From Rathayibacter rhapontici (GTDB taxonomy: Bacteria; Actinomycetota; Actinomycetes; Actinomycetales; Microbacteriaceae): a DNA stretch of 64,000 bases. Location of the stretch: assembly GCF_001995175.1 (NCBI RefSeq), contig NZ_MUKN01000006.1:26920-90919 (forward strand). Direction: 5' to 3'. Shown here piece by piece: positions 8,131-16,944 of the stretch (the first letter of the stretch is position 1; every line of letters starts with the position of its first letter). A model generated the notes under the pieces. It was not told where the DNA came from and made no database searches. It saw nothing but the letters and a program-made list of their open reading frames with translations. Position numbers and translations under genes: made by a program.

Positions 8131-9353
8131 TCACGGCGGCGTCCAGTCGTAGCCGTCGACGGCCCAGCAGACCGAGATCCAGACGATCTGCCCGCCGATC
8201 CCGAGCAGCACCAGCACGACCCGGAAGAGCGGCGAGCGGGGCACGGCGAGTGCTCCGACGAGCGGGAACAGCGGCCCCAGCAGCCGGAACGTGCTCGACT
8301 GGGGGAAGAAGAACGCGAAGAGGTAGACGGCGTACCCGGCGAGCCAGGCGCGGCTGAACAAGTCGAGTCTGCGGGTCCACGGGGCGGCCATCAGACCGGC
8401 GAACGCGATGACCACGAGCACCACGAGCACGATCCCGACCCTCGGCGACTCGAACCACCACTGCCCCCACCAGGAACCGCCCTGGAACCAGGAGGTGAAC
8501 GGGAGCAGCTCCTGGTAGCCGATGTACGAGCGCGCCAGGCCAGCTCGGTGTCGGTGTAGGCGGTCATCGAGCCGGTGACCACCCACGCCGCGGCAGGCCA
8601 GAGGAAGCCGACCACGAGCCCCCACACCGTCAGCGCCACGGTGGGCAGCCACTCCGCTCGCTCGAAGGGCTCGCGCGAGCGGCGGAGGAACCGGACGAGG
8701 ACGTAGAGCCCCATCGCCGCGGCGAACGCGAGGCCGCTGGGCCGCGTGAGACCCAGGAGGAGGACGACCGGGAACACGAGCGCCCAGCGGCGGCGCACGA
8801 GCAGCAGGAGCACGATCGCGGTCAGCATCATGGCCGCCGACTCCGCGTACGCGAGCTGGAGCAGGGGCGAGGTCGGCGCCACGCAGAAGAGGAGCACGGC
8901 GACGAGCGACTGGCTCTCGCTCAGCGAGTGCCGGAGGAGGCGGTAGAGGACCAGGCACACGACGGCTCCGCAGACCACCGAGACGGTCACCGCGGCACTC
9001 CCCCAGCCCAGACCCGTGATCAGCATGAGCAGTCGCACCACCGCCGGGTAGAGCGGCATGAACGCCCAGGCGTTCTCTCCGACCTCGCCCTCCGCGGTGA
9101 CGGGGAGCTCGGAGGGGTAGCCGGCCGTCGCGATGATCTCGTACCAGCGGCCGTCCCAGAGGCTGGCGAAGGCGGAGTAGGACGGAGACGGGCCGGTCCA
9201 GGCGTTCGCGGCCTGGTTCGCGGCGAACTGCAGGAGGATCGTCGTCGTGACGACGCGGGTCAGCACGTACATACCCAGCACCCGCGCCCACCAGGGCACG
9301 AGGCGGAGGCGGGCCCGGCGGCGGGTGCTCAGCACCGGGGCGACGGCGCTCAC
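8131..9353 (-). CDS. PIG-V-like mannosyltransferase family membrane protein (frameshifted in this sequence)
   Basis: A polytopic membrane protein of about 407 residues with roughly ten hydrophobic helices. The N-terminal signature [16 protein letters not shown] resembles the RWDxxWY...GY motif of PIG-V-type lipid-linked mannosyltransferases, with the acidic residue as likely catalytic base outside the membrane. The reading frame shifts once near 8533: one part ends ...TDTELAWRA and the other continues [12 protein letters not shown]. One restored base makes the gene 1224 bp, a multiple of three. GTG 9353 overlaps the dapE stop by 4 nt, so it is translationally coupled to dapE. The sugar substrate is not known. 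Confidence 0.7.
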
Positions 9354-10459
9354 GCGGGGGTGCTCAACCAGCGGCGGAGACCATCGGCGCACGCCGTGAT
9401 CTCGTGCACGGCGACGCGCTCGTCGTCGGCGTGGGCCCTCAGCGGATCGCCGGGTCCGTAGTTCACCGCGGGGACGCCGAGGGCCGAGAAGCGGGCGACG
9501 TCCGTCCAGCCGTACTTCGGCCTGGCCTCGGCGTCGACCGCGGCGAGGAAGGCCTGCGCGAGCGGAGCGTCGAGGCCGGGACGCGCCCCCTCCGCCAGAT
9601 CGACGACCTCGACCTCGAAGCCGTCGAAGAGCTCGCGGAGGTGCTGGACGGCCTCCGCTCCGGTGCGGCTCGGGGCGAACCGGTAGTTGACGTGCACCGT
9701 GCAGAGGTCGGGGATCACGTTGCCGGCCACGCCTCCCGCGATGCGGACCGCGTTGACGCCCTCGCGGTAGAGCAGGCCGTCGACCTCGACGACGCGCGGC
9801 TCGTAGGCGGCGAGGCGCTCGAGGATCGGCGCGGCGGCGTGGATCGCGTTCTCGCCGACCCAGCTGCGCGCCGAGTGCGCCCGCCGCCCGCGCGTGACGA
9901 CGTCGACGCGGAGGGTGCCGTTGCAGCCTCCCTCGACCTCGCTGCTCGTGGGCTCGCCGAGGACGGCGAAGTCGGCGGCGAAGAGGTCCGGGCGGTTCCG
10001 GGAGAGGCGGCCGAGGCCGTTGAGGTCGGACGCGACCTCCTCGTTGTCGTACCACATCCAGGTGATGTCGACCGCGGGCTCGGTCAGCTCGGCCGCGAGC
10101 ACGAGCTGGACCGCGACTCCGGCCTTCATGTCGACGGTGCCGCGACCGACGAGGTGCTCGACGCCGTCGATCGTCTCGTCGACGACGGGCAGGTTGGCGT
10201 TGATCGGGACGGTGTCGAGGTGGCCGGCGATGACGACCCGCTGAGCCCGGCCGAGCAGGGTCCGCGCGACGACGGTGTCTCCGTCGCGCACGACCTCGAG
10301 GTGCGCGCAGTCGGACAGGGCGGCCTCGATCGCGTCGGCCAGTGCCGACTCCGCGCCGGAGACCGACGGGATGTCGCACAGCACGCGGGTCAGCGCGATC
10401 GGATCGGAGCGCAGATCCAGGGGCGCGACGGGCGGAGCGGCGGGGGTCGGAGCGGCCAT
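9350..10459 (-). CDS. dapE: succinyl-diaminopimelate desuccinylase
   Basis: A 369-residue cytoplasmic M20-family metallohydrolase that removes succinate from N-succinyl-LL-diaminopimelate in lysine and peptidoglycan precursor synthesis. Metal and catalytic motifs: GHLDTVP (about 82-88), [10 protein letters not shown], and NEEV with the catalytic Glu pair; the dimerisation domain begins at [15 protein letters not shown] 10459 sits inside the divergent palindrome and follows TACCCT by 7 nt. dapD lies divergently and dapC 3 kb away, so three succinylase-pathway genes share the locus. Confidence 0.92.
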   Translation of the reverse strand: MAAPTPAAPPVAPLDLRSDPIALTRVLCDIPSVSGAESALADAIEAALSDCAHLEVVRDGDTVVARTLLGRAQRVVIAGHLDTVPINANLPVVDETIDGVEHLVGRGTVDMKAGVAVQLVLAAELTEPAVDITWMWYDNEEVASDLNGLGRLSRNRPDLFAADFAVLGEPTSSEVEGGCNGTLRVDVVTRGRRAHSARSWVGENAIHAAAPILERLAAYEPRVVEVDGLLYREGVNAVRIAGGVAGNVIPDLCTVHVNYRFAPSRTGAEAVQHLRELFDGFEVEVVDLAEGARPGLDAPLAQAFLAAVDAEARPKYGWTDVARFSALGVPAVNYGPGDPLRAHADDERVAVHEITACADGLRRWLSTPA

Positions 10460-10507
10460 GGCACCCAGGGTAGCGGCCGGAGGCCGCGCGCTACCCTGGG
10501 TGCCATG
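10457..10507. promoter_or_regulatory. perfectly symmetric divergent leaderless promoter dapE/dapD
   Basis: Two 19-bp arms (10457-10475 and 10489-10507, CATGGCACCCAGGGTAGCG and its reverse complement) flank 13 bp. Each arm contains a start codon ATG and a TACCCT -10 box (10467-10472 minus, 10492-10497 plus) ending 7 nt before it. The two genes therefore have identical core promoters and identical first bases of leaderless mRNA. Confidence 0.8.
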
Positions 10508-11485
10508 ACCCCCGAGCACCCCTCCGACTCCTCCGCGCCCGCCTCCGCCTGGGGCTACGGGCTCGCCACCATCGCCTCGGACGGGACCGTCCTCGACACC
10601 TGGTTCCCGGAGCCGCGCCTGGGCACGATCCCCGCCGGACGGGACCCGTGGATCGTCCCCGCGGAGTTCGAGGCGCTCGCCGGCGAGGACGCGCGGCGCG
10701 AGGTCCGGATCGACGTCGTCACGCTGCAGATCGATCTGCAGGCGCCGCCCGCCTCGACGTCGGACGCGTACCTCCGGCTGCATCTGCTGTCGCACCTGCT
10801 CGTGCGGCCGAACACGGTCGACCTGGACGGGATCTTCGCGCACCTGGCGAACGTGGTCTGGACGAACGCGGGCCCCGTGTCGCCGGACGCGTTCACACGG
10901 CTGCGCCCCTCGCTCCGCCGCCACGGGATCCAGGCGGCAGGGATCGACAAGTTCCCGCGGCTCACCGACTACGTCACCCCGGCGAAGGTCCGGATCGCCG
11001 ACACGTCGCGCGTGCGCCTGGGAGCGCACCTCGCTCCCGGGACGACGGTCATGCACGAGGGCTTCGTGAACTTCAACGCGGGGACGCTCGGCAGCTCGAT
11101 GGTCGAGGGGCGCATCTCGCAGGGCGTCGTCGTCGGCGACGGCTCGGACATCGGCGGCGGCGCCTCGATCATGGGCACCCTGTCGGGCGGAGGGACGCAG
11201 CGCGTCTCGATCGGTGCGCGCGCGCTGCTCGGCGCGAACTCGGGCATCGGGATCTCGATCGGCGACGACTCCGTCGTGGAGGCGGGGCTCTACGTCACCG
11301 CGGGCACGAAGGTCGTGGTCGTCGGAGGGGCGCCCCGCGCCGACGGGCGCCCGCAGACGGTGAAGGCCGTCGAGCTGTCGGGCGTGCCGAATCTGCTGTT
11401 CCGCCGCAACTCGCTGACCGGCGCCGTCGAGGTGCTCCCCCGCACCGGTGCGGGCATCGAGCTGAACACGGCGCTGCACGCCTGA
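10505..11485 (+). CDS. dapD: 2,3,4,5-tetrahydropyridine-2,6-dicarboxylate N-succinyltransferase
   Basis: A 326-residue trimeric acyltransferase of the left-handed beta-helix type that transfers succinyl from succinyl-CoA to tetrahydrodipicolinate. The actinobacterial-type N-domain (WGYGLATI...[11 protein letters not shown]) is followed by hexapeptide repeats (about 165-270) with [23 protein letters not shown] and the C-terminal [21 protein letters not shown] 10505 lies in the palindromic promoter. The next two steps, DapC and DapE, are encoded close by. Confidence 0.92.
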   Translation: MTPEHPSDSSAPASAWGYGLATIASDGTVLDTWFPEPRLGTIPAGRDPWIVPAEFEALAGEDARREVRIDVVTLQIDLQAPPASTSDAYLRLHLLSHLLVRPNTVDLDGIFAHLANVVWTNAGPVSPDAFTRLRPSLRRHGIQAAGIDKFPRLTDYVTPAKVRIADTSRVRLGAHLAPGTTVMHEGFVNFNAGTLGSSMVEGRISQGVVVGDGSDIGGGASIMGTLSGGGTQRVSIGARALLGANSGIGISIGDDSVVEAGLYVTAGTKVVVVGGAPRADGRPQTVKAVELSGVPNLLFRRNSLTGAVEVLPRTGAGIELNTALHA

Positions 11486-11499
11486 GGGCGGGCTGCGGG

Positions 11500-11540
11500 G
11501 GTCTCGATACGCCCGCTCGCGGGCTACTCGACCAGCGAGG
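11500..11540 (+). repeat. GGTCTCGATACG/CTACTCGACCAG palindromic repeat
   Basis: Single copy just after the dapD stop: GGTCTCGATACG, a CCCGCTCGCGGG core, CTACTCGACCAGCGAGG. Imperfect inner palindrome; same orientation as the copies at 2512 and 19569. Confidence 0.8.
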
Positions 11541-11551
11541 GGGCGAACGGA

Positions 11552-11585
11552 CGATGCCGCCTCCGCTGGTGCGGAGACGGCATCG
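11552..11585. terminator. hairpin between convergent dapD and gltA
   Basis: CGATGCCG-c-CTCCG pairs with CGGAG-a-CGGCATCG around CTGGTG. It is positioned to terminate both dapD and gltA. Confidence 0.8.
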
Positions 11586-11595
11586 ATACGGCGGG

Positions 11596-12966
11596 TCAGC
11601 TGCCGGTGGGCCAGTGGCGCTCGGGGGCGCCCATGTAGAGCTGCTGCGGGCGGCCGATCTTCGTCTGCTTGTCGATGTTCATCTCGCGCCAGTGGGCGAT
11701 CCAGCCGGGCAGGCGGCCGATCGCGAAGAGCACGGTGAACATCCGCGTCGGGAAGCCCATCGCCTTGTAGATGACGCCGGTGTAGAAGTCGACGTTCGGG
11801 TAGAGGCGGCGCTCCTTGAAGTAGTCGTCCTCGAGCGCGAGGGCCTCGAGCTCCATCGCGATGTCGAGGAGGGGGTCCTTCACTCCGAGCGCCTGCAGCA
11901 CCTCGGAGGCGCTCTCCTTGACGAGCTTGGCGCGCGGGTCGTAGTTCTTGTACACCCGGTGGCCGAAGCCCATCAGGCGCACGCCCTCCTCCTTGTTCTT
12001 CACCCGCTCGACGAAGGTCTGGACGCTCTCGCCCGACTCGCGGATGCGGCCGAGCATCGTCAGGACCGCCTCGTTCGCGCCTCCGTGCAGGGGGCCGAAG
12101 AGCGCGTTGATGCCGGCGGAGACGGAGGCGTAGAGGTTGGCCTCGGTCGAGCCGACCAGGCGCACGGTCGACGTCGACGCGTTCTGCTCGTGGTCCTCGT
12201 GGAGGATCAGCAGGCGGTCGAGGGCCTTGGAGAGGACCGGATCGACGTCGTACTTCTCGGCCATGGTGCCGAAGTTCAAGCGGAGGAAGTTGTCGACGAA
12301 GCTCAGCGAGTTGTCGGGGTAGAGGAACGCCTGTCCGATGCTCTTCTTGTGCGCGTAGGCGGCCATGACGGGCAGCTTCGCGAGAAGGCGGATCGTCGTC
12401 AGCTCGACGGCCTCGGGATCCTTCGGGTTCGAGCTGTCCTCGTAGTAGGTGGAGAGCGCCGAGACTCCGGCCGACAGCACCGACATGGGGTGGGCGCTGT
12501 GCGGGAGCGCATCGAAGAAGCGCTTGAGATCCTCGTGGAGGAGCGTGTGGCGGCGGATGCGCTCGTCGAAACCGGCGAGCTCGTCGGCGGTGGGGAGCTC
12601 GCCGTAGATGAGGAGCCAGGCCACCTCGAGGTACGTCGCGTTCGTCGCGACCTCCTCGATCGGGTACCCGCGATAGCGCAGGACGCCCTTGTCGCCGTCG
12701 ATGTAGGTGATCTGCGACTTGGTCGCCGCGGTGTTCACGAAGCCGTAGTCGAGCGACATGAAGCCGGTCTGCTTCGTCAGGGTCGAGAAGTCGATGCTCG
12801 AGGCGCCGTCGACGCTGCGGAGGATCGGGAAGTCGGCGGTGCGGTCGCCGAAGGTGAGCGTCACCTTCTCGGGCTGGGCCTCGGCCGCCGCCGGCGCGCT
12901 CTCCGTGGCGGGCTCCGGTGCCTCCACCGTCGCGGTTCCGTCGCTCTGCGTGCCGGATTCGGTCAC
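11596..12966 (-). CDS. gltA: citrate synthase
   Basis: A 456-residue cytoplasmic enzyme condensing oxaloacetate and acetyl-CoA in the TCA cycle. Active-site segments are complete: LHEDHEQNASTSTVR, the FGPLHGGANEAV loop with catalytic His, GFGHRVYKNYDPRA and the C-terminal FTVLFAIGRLPGWIAHW. GTG 12966 is chosen because GGGAGG lies 5 nt upstream; a longer reading from 13071 would add Cys-rich low-quality sequence. It carries a 30-residue Ala/Glu/Pro-rich N-terminal extension before the conserved domain. Confidence 0.93.
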   Translation of the reverse strand: MTESGTQSDGTATVEAPEPATESAPAAAEAQPEKVTLTFGDRTADFPILRSVDGASSIDFSTLTKQTGFMSLDYGFVNTAATKSQITYIDGDKGVLRYRGYPIEEVATNATYLEVAWLLIYGELPTADELAGFDERIRRHTLLHEDLKRFFDALPHSAHPMSVLSAGVSALSTYYEDSSNPKDPEAVELTTIRLLAKLPVMAAYAHKKSIGQAFLYPDNSLSFVDNFLRLNFGTMAEKYDVDPVLSKALDRLLILHEDHEQNASTSTVRLVGSTEANLYASVSAGINALFGPLHGGANEAVLTMLGRIRESGESVQTFVERVKNKEEGVRLMGFGHRVYKNYDPRAKLVKESASEVLQALGVKDPLLDIAMELEALALEDDYFKERRLYPNVDFYTGVIYKAMGFPTRMFTVLFAIGRLPGWIAHWREMNIDKQTKIGRPQQLYMGAPERHWPTGS

Positions 12967-13087
12967 AACGCCTCCCAGGTCGTCACGGTCGCTCCCCGGG
13001 CAGCGCGCTCTCTCGGAGCGGGCGGCGCCGGGTGTGTGGGCGGTGCAGCCGGCGCCGTTGTGTGGCGACATCGACCGAACCTCCTAC

Positions 13088-13115
13088 AGCCTAAGGGCAC
13101 AGCAGGGGACCTGCT
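13088..13115 (-). promoter_or_regulatory. gltA promoter with overlapping inverted repeat
   Basis: TAGGCT on the minus strand (13088-13093) is a good -10. An inverted repeat AGCAGG-gga-CCTGCT (13101-13115) covers the expected -35 position and could be an operator. The implied 5' UTR is about 115 nt. Confidence 0.45.
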
Positions 13116-13189
13116 GCACCGGCCAGTCGTCCCCGGCGCGCGTTGTGGGAGAGCGACAGAGACGGTCCGCCCCGAGCGCCCGGCCGGCG

Positions 13190-14299
13190 CTAGGACAGGC
13201 CGGCGGACAGGCGGGACGCGGCCGCGTCGATCCGCTCGTCGGTCGCCGTCAGCGACAGGCGCACGTGCTCGGTGAAGTGGTCGCCGTAGAAGCGCCCGGG
13301 CCGGCGAGGACGCCGATCCGCGCGAGCCGCTCGATCGACTCCCACGCGGGCCGCCCCTCGGTCGCCCACAGGTACAGGCCGGCCTCGCTGCGGTCGATCC
13401 GGAAGCCTGCGGCCTCGAGGGCGGGGCGCAGCCGGTCGCGACGCGCCCGGTAGCGCTCCTTCTGCTCCGCCACGTGCGCGTCGTCGCCCAGGGCGGTGAT
13501 CATCGCCTCCTGGAGCGGGCCCGGCACGATCATGCCGGCGTGCTTGCGCACGGTGACGAGCCGCGCGATGAGGGAGGGATCGCCCGCGACGAACGCGGCG
13601 CGGTAGCCGGCGAGGTTCGACTGCTTGCTCAGCGAGTAGACGCCCAGAACGCCCGCGCGGCTCGCTCCGACGACCCGGGGATCGAGGATGCTCGGGATCG
13701 GCTCGTCGGCCCAGCGGCCGTCCCAGCCGAGCTCGGCGTAGCACTCGTCACCGGCGATGACGGCACCGAGCCCGCGGGCCCGCTCCACCGCACGCGCGAG
13801 CGCCGGCACGTCCAGGACGGCGCCGTCGGGGTTGCCCGGGGAGTTCAGCCACACGAGGCGCGTGGCCTCCGGCCATTCGGCCGGGTCGTCCGAGGCGAGC
13901 ACGGAGCGCCGGCGATCGCCGCGCCCATCGCGTAGGTCGGGTAGGCGGCGCGGGGGTGGACCACCACGTCGCCCTCGCCGAGACCGAGCAGGAACGGGAG
14001 CCAGGCGACGAGCTCCTTGGAGCCGATGGTGGGCAGGACCTCGTCGACCCCGATCCCCGGGACTCCGCGGCGGCGGGCGAACCATCCCGCGATCGCCTCG
14101 CGCAGGGCGGGGGTGCCGACCGTCGTCGGGTAGGAGTGCGCATCCGTCGCCCGCGAGAGCGCGTCGCGGATGAGCGCGGGCGTGGGATCGACGGGCGAGC
14201 CGATCGAGAGGTCGACGATGCGTCGGGGTGCGAGGACGCGAGGGCCGTCGCGGGCCCCATCAGGTCCCAGGGGTAGTCGGGCAGGGCTCCGAGCGCCAC
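13190..14299 (-). CDS. dapC: succinyldiaminopimelate transaminase DapC (three frameshifts in this sequence)
   Basis: A PLP-dependent class I/II aminotransferase that makes N-succinyl-LL-diaminopimelate from the keto acid. The protein is spread over three frames: ALPDYPWDLMGPA (start), RIVDLSIGSPVDPTPALI..., then SDDPAEWPEATRLVWLNSPGNPDG with the SLSKQSNLAGYR lysine loop, and finally RFYGDHFTEHVRLSLTATDERI. Breaks lie near 14225, 13908 and 13295; each is repaired by one base, giving 1113 bp (370 residues). GTG 14299 begins 12 nt after the ferredoxin stop, an arrangement common in actinobacteria. The enzyme is normally essential, so the breaks are probably sequence errors. Confidence 0.8.
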
Positions 14300-14310
14300 C
14301 GGACGGCCGC

Positions 14311-14631
14311 TCAGTGGCCCTGGGGCGGGAGGACCGCGATGACCGGGTGGTCCTTCGCGATCACGCCGACCTTCGCCGCTCCGCCGGGGGAGCCGATCTC
14401 GTCGAAGAACTCGACGTTCGCCTTGTAGTAGTCGGACCACTCCTCGGGGAGGTCGTCCTCGTAGTAGATCGCCTCGACGGGGCAGACCGGCTCGCAGGCA
14501 CCGCAGTCGACGCACTCGTCGGGGTGGATGTAGAGCGAGCGCTCGCCTTCGTAGATGCAGTCGACCGGGCATTCGTCGATGCAGGCGCGGTCTTTGACAT
14601 CGACGCACGGAAGTGCGATCACGTAGGTCAC
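14311..14631 (-). CDS. fdxA: 7Fe-type ferredoxin
   Basis: A 106-residue soluble electron carrier. It has the [3Fe-4S]/[4Fe-4S] cysteine pattern [17 protein letters not shown] near the N-terminus and [16 protein letters not shown] around residues 40-55, and the long C-terminal helix ([22 protein letters not shown]) typical of actinobacterial FdxA. GTG 14631 follows GAAGGGA; a TACGAT -10 box is at 14663-14668. It probably shares a transcript with dapC. Confidence 0.93.
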   Translation of the reverse strand: MTYVIALPCVDVKDRACIDECPVDCIYEGERSLYIHPDECVDCGACEPVCPVEAIYYEDDLPEEWSDYYKANVEFFDEIGSPGGAAKVGVIAKDHPVIAVLPPQGH

Positions 14632-14660
14632 GGTCGTGGCGTCCCTTCGAACAGAGGCTT

Positions 14661-15873
14661 CTATCGTACGCGGAGCGGCGGGGCGTCGAGTCCCGTCGGT
14701 GCCGGCTCGGGCGCGGGGCCGGCGGGCGCAGGCGCGGCCAGGCGATCACGACCAGCGCGATCAGGGCGGGGACGAACGTCCAGGCGATGCCGAGGCCGTT
14801 CGCCGGCACCAGGACGGAGCCCCCCGCGCTGCGCAGCGCCAGCAGGCCGATGATCCCGAGGAGCCCCATGGCCGTGCAGAACGCGACGAACCGGTCGACC
14901 ATCACGAGGCGGAGCCCCAGGAGCAGGAGGAGCACGGCGGCGAGCGACGCCAGCAGGCCCAGCGGCAGGACGGCGTCGCCGACGACGACGGTCGTCTGGT
15001 GGGCGATCGTGGTGATCGCTCCGACGACGGCGCCGACGAGCACCGAGAGGGTGCCCGAGACGACGCGGGAGCGGAGGTCGGGCCGGTCGTCGGGGACGAG
15101 CGCGTCCGACGACGCTGCGAGCGCGGGGGCCGGACGGAACCGCTCGACGCGCCCGACGGGGAACGCCGGGCCGCTGGAGAGCCGGGCCGACTCCCCCTCG
15201 ACGACGATCTGGGTGGCGTGGGCCTCCAGGGCGGCGCGCTTGCGGGCGTAGTCCTCGTCGCCCAGCTCGACGACGACGTCGCCGTCCTCGGGCGGCGCGT
15301 CCTCGGGCAGGACCGCGAGGAAGCGGATCCCGAGCAGCTCGGCCGCCCGGCGGGCGACGCTCGCCGTGCGCACGTGGTCGGGGTGGCCGTACCCGCCCCC
15401 CGCGTCGTACGAGAGCACGACGCCGCGCGGGTCTGCTGGAGGACGGCGACGAGATCGGCGATCTCCTCCTCCTCCGGCGCCGCCGTGAAGGCCGCGGGAT
15501 GCACGGGCTCGAGCGGGACCGGCACTCGGCCGGGGCCCCACTGCATGCCGGAGTCGCGGTAGACGCGCGGAGCGGCGCCGCGCGCGCGGGCGTTCTCGGC
15601 TCCGAGGAAGCGGTGATCCGCGACTCCGAGAGCCGTGAGCGCCACGACGAGCTCGGTCGTGCGGTGCGAGGCGAGCTCGTCGGCGCCCTCGAGCGCCGCG
15701 AGGTCCTCGGGGATCACCTCGCCGCACTCGCCGCGCGTGGCCGTGACGACGGTGACCGCCGCTCCCTGCGCGACGAGACGGGCGAGGGTGCCGCCCATGG
15801 TCAGGGTCTCGTCGTCGGGGTGCGCGTGGACCGCCACGACCCTCTCGTGCACTCCAGCTGGGCTCGCGTCCAC
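14661..15873 (-). CDS. mshB: MshB-like GlcNAc-Ins deacetylase with membrane tail (two frameshifts in this sequence)
   Basis: PIG-L family zinc deacetylase; MshB removes acetyl from GlcNAc-inositol in mycothiol synthesis. The N-terminal domain has [17 protein letters not shown] (zinc ligands His, Asp) and the MshB-typical [11 protein letters not shown]; the third ligand is in [10 protein letters not shown]. After about residue 270 come four hydrophobic helices ([67 protein letters not shown]), an unusual membrane tail. Frame breaks lie near 15429 (QQT / [11 protein letters not shown]) and near 14737; restoring two bases gives 1215 bp. The second break and the stop at 14661 are less certain. 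Confidence 0.72.
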
Positions 15874-15919
15874 ACTCCACCTTCCGTCCGGCGCGTCGAG
15901 GGCGCACCCGGCGCACTTC

Positions 15920-15977
15920 TGGACAGGCGCTCGGGCGGCGCACTACAGTCGACTCCGGTAAGGCAAGGCTTACCGAA
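15920..15977 (+). promoter_or_regulatory. efeUOB promoter with DtxR/IdeR-like iron box
   Basis: -35 TGGACA (15920-15925), 18-bp spacer, -10 TACAGT (15944-15949), then TAAGGCAAGGCTTACCGAA (15959-15977), which matches the IdeR/DtxR consensus as I recall it (TTAGGTTAGGCTAACCTAA) at 14 of 19 positions. The box covers the expected start site, so Fe2+-bound repressor would block transcription. Confidence 0.7.
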
Positions 15978-16037
15978 GGATGAGGCCCGGGGCGGGGGTC
16001 GTCCCGCCCCCTCCCGCGATCGACCGAGAGAACACGC

Positions 16038-16904
16038 GTGCTCGCAAATTACCTCATCGGCCTCCGCGAAGGCCTCGAAGCAGGCCTCGTGGTCGGCATC
16101 CTCGTCGCGTACCTGACCAAGCTCGGCCGGCGCGACGTGCTCCCGCGTCTCTGGACCGGCATCGCCGCGGCGGTCACGATCTCGCTCGTGACCGGGGCGA
16201 TCCTCACCTGGGGCCCGTACGGGCTGTCGTTCCAGGCGCAGGAGCTGCTCGGCGGCGGGCTGTCGATCCTGGCCGTCGGCCTCGTCACCTGGATGATCTT
16301 CTGGATGGGGGCGAACGCCCGGAGCCTCAAGGGCGAGCTGGAGTCGCGGCTCGACGCCGCCGTCGGCGGATCCGCCCTCGGGATCGTCGTGCTCGGCTTC
16401 GTGAGCGTCGGCCGCGAGGGGATCGAGACCGCCCTGTTCGTCTGGGCCAGCGTCTCCGCGAGCAGCGCCTCCTCCGAGGCGGACGCCTGGGGCGGCACGA
16501 TCGAGGCCCTGCTCGGGATCCTGTCGGCCGTCGTCATCGCCTACCTGATCTTCCGCGGCTTCGTCCGGATCGATCTCGGCCGGTTCTTCACCTGGACGGG
16601 CGGCTTCCTGATCGTGGTCGCGGCGGGCGTGCTGTCGTACGGCGTGGGAGACCTGCAGGAGGCGTCGCTCCTGCCCGGCTGGGGCGCCCCGCTGTTCAGC
16701 CTCGGTGCGGTGCTGCCGGCGCCGATCACCGCGATCCTCGGCGGCCTCTTCAACTACACGCCCGAGCCGACCGCGCTGCAGTTCACCGCCTGGCTCGCGT
16801 ACCTCGTCGTCGTCGGCGCCCTCTTCGTCCGCCAGGTCCGGCTCCGCCGGCCGCGTCGGGGCAGCGCGGCCCCGGTCGCGACTCCCGCTCCCACCTCCGT
16901 CTGA
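16038..16904 (+). CDS. efeU: FTR1-family iron permease EfeU
   Basis: A 288-residue membrane permease with about seven helices. Both iron-binding RExxE motifs are present: REGLEA (residues 9-14) and REGIET (about 136-141). The family imports iron delivered as Fe3+ by the EfeO/EfeB extracytoplasmic system. GTG 16038 gives the conserved N-terminus LANYLIGLREGLE. First gene of efeUOB behind an iron box, so it is probably induced when iron is scarce. Confidence 0.92.
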   Translation: MLANYLIGLREGLEAGLVVGILVAYLTKLGRRDVLPRLWTGIAAAVTISLVTGAILTWGPYGLSFQAQELLGGGLSILAVGLVTWMIFWMGANARSLKGELESRLDAAVGGSALGIVVLGFVSVGREGIETALFVWASVSASSASSEADAWGGTIEALLGILSAVVIAYLIFRGFVRIDLGRFFTWTGGFLIVVAAGVLSYGVGDLQEASLLPGWGAPLFSLGAVLPAPITAILGGLFNYTPEPTALQFTAWLAYLVVVGALFVRQVRLRRPRRGSAAPVATPAPTSV

Positions 16905-16944
16905 CACCGGCACCGCCGGTCCCATCCCCTACTCCAGGAGAACC

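Noticed and set aside
12967..13071. N-terminal extension of citrate synthase
   Set aside because: GGGAGG precedes GTG 12966, and the extension is Cys/Arg-rich and unlike citrate synthases.
13748..15943. Long minus-strand frame through dapC, ferredoxin and mshB
   Set aside because: It strings together correct-frame pieces of mshB and dapC with an out-of-frame ferredoxin; no single protein fits.
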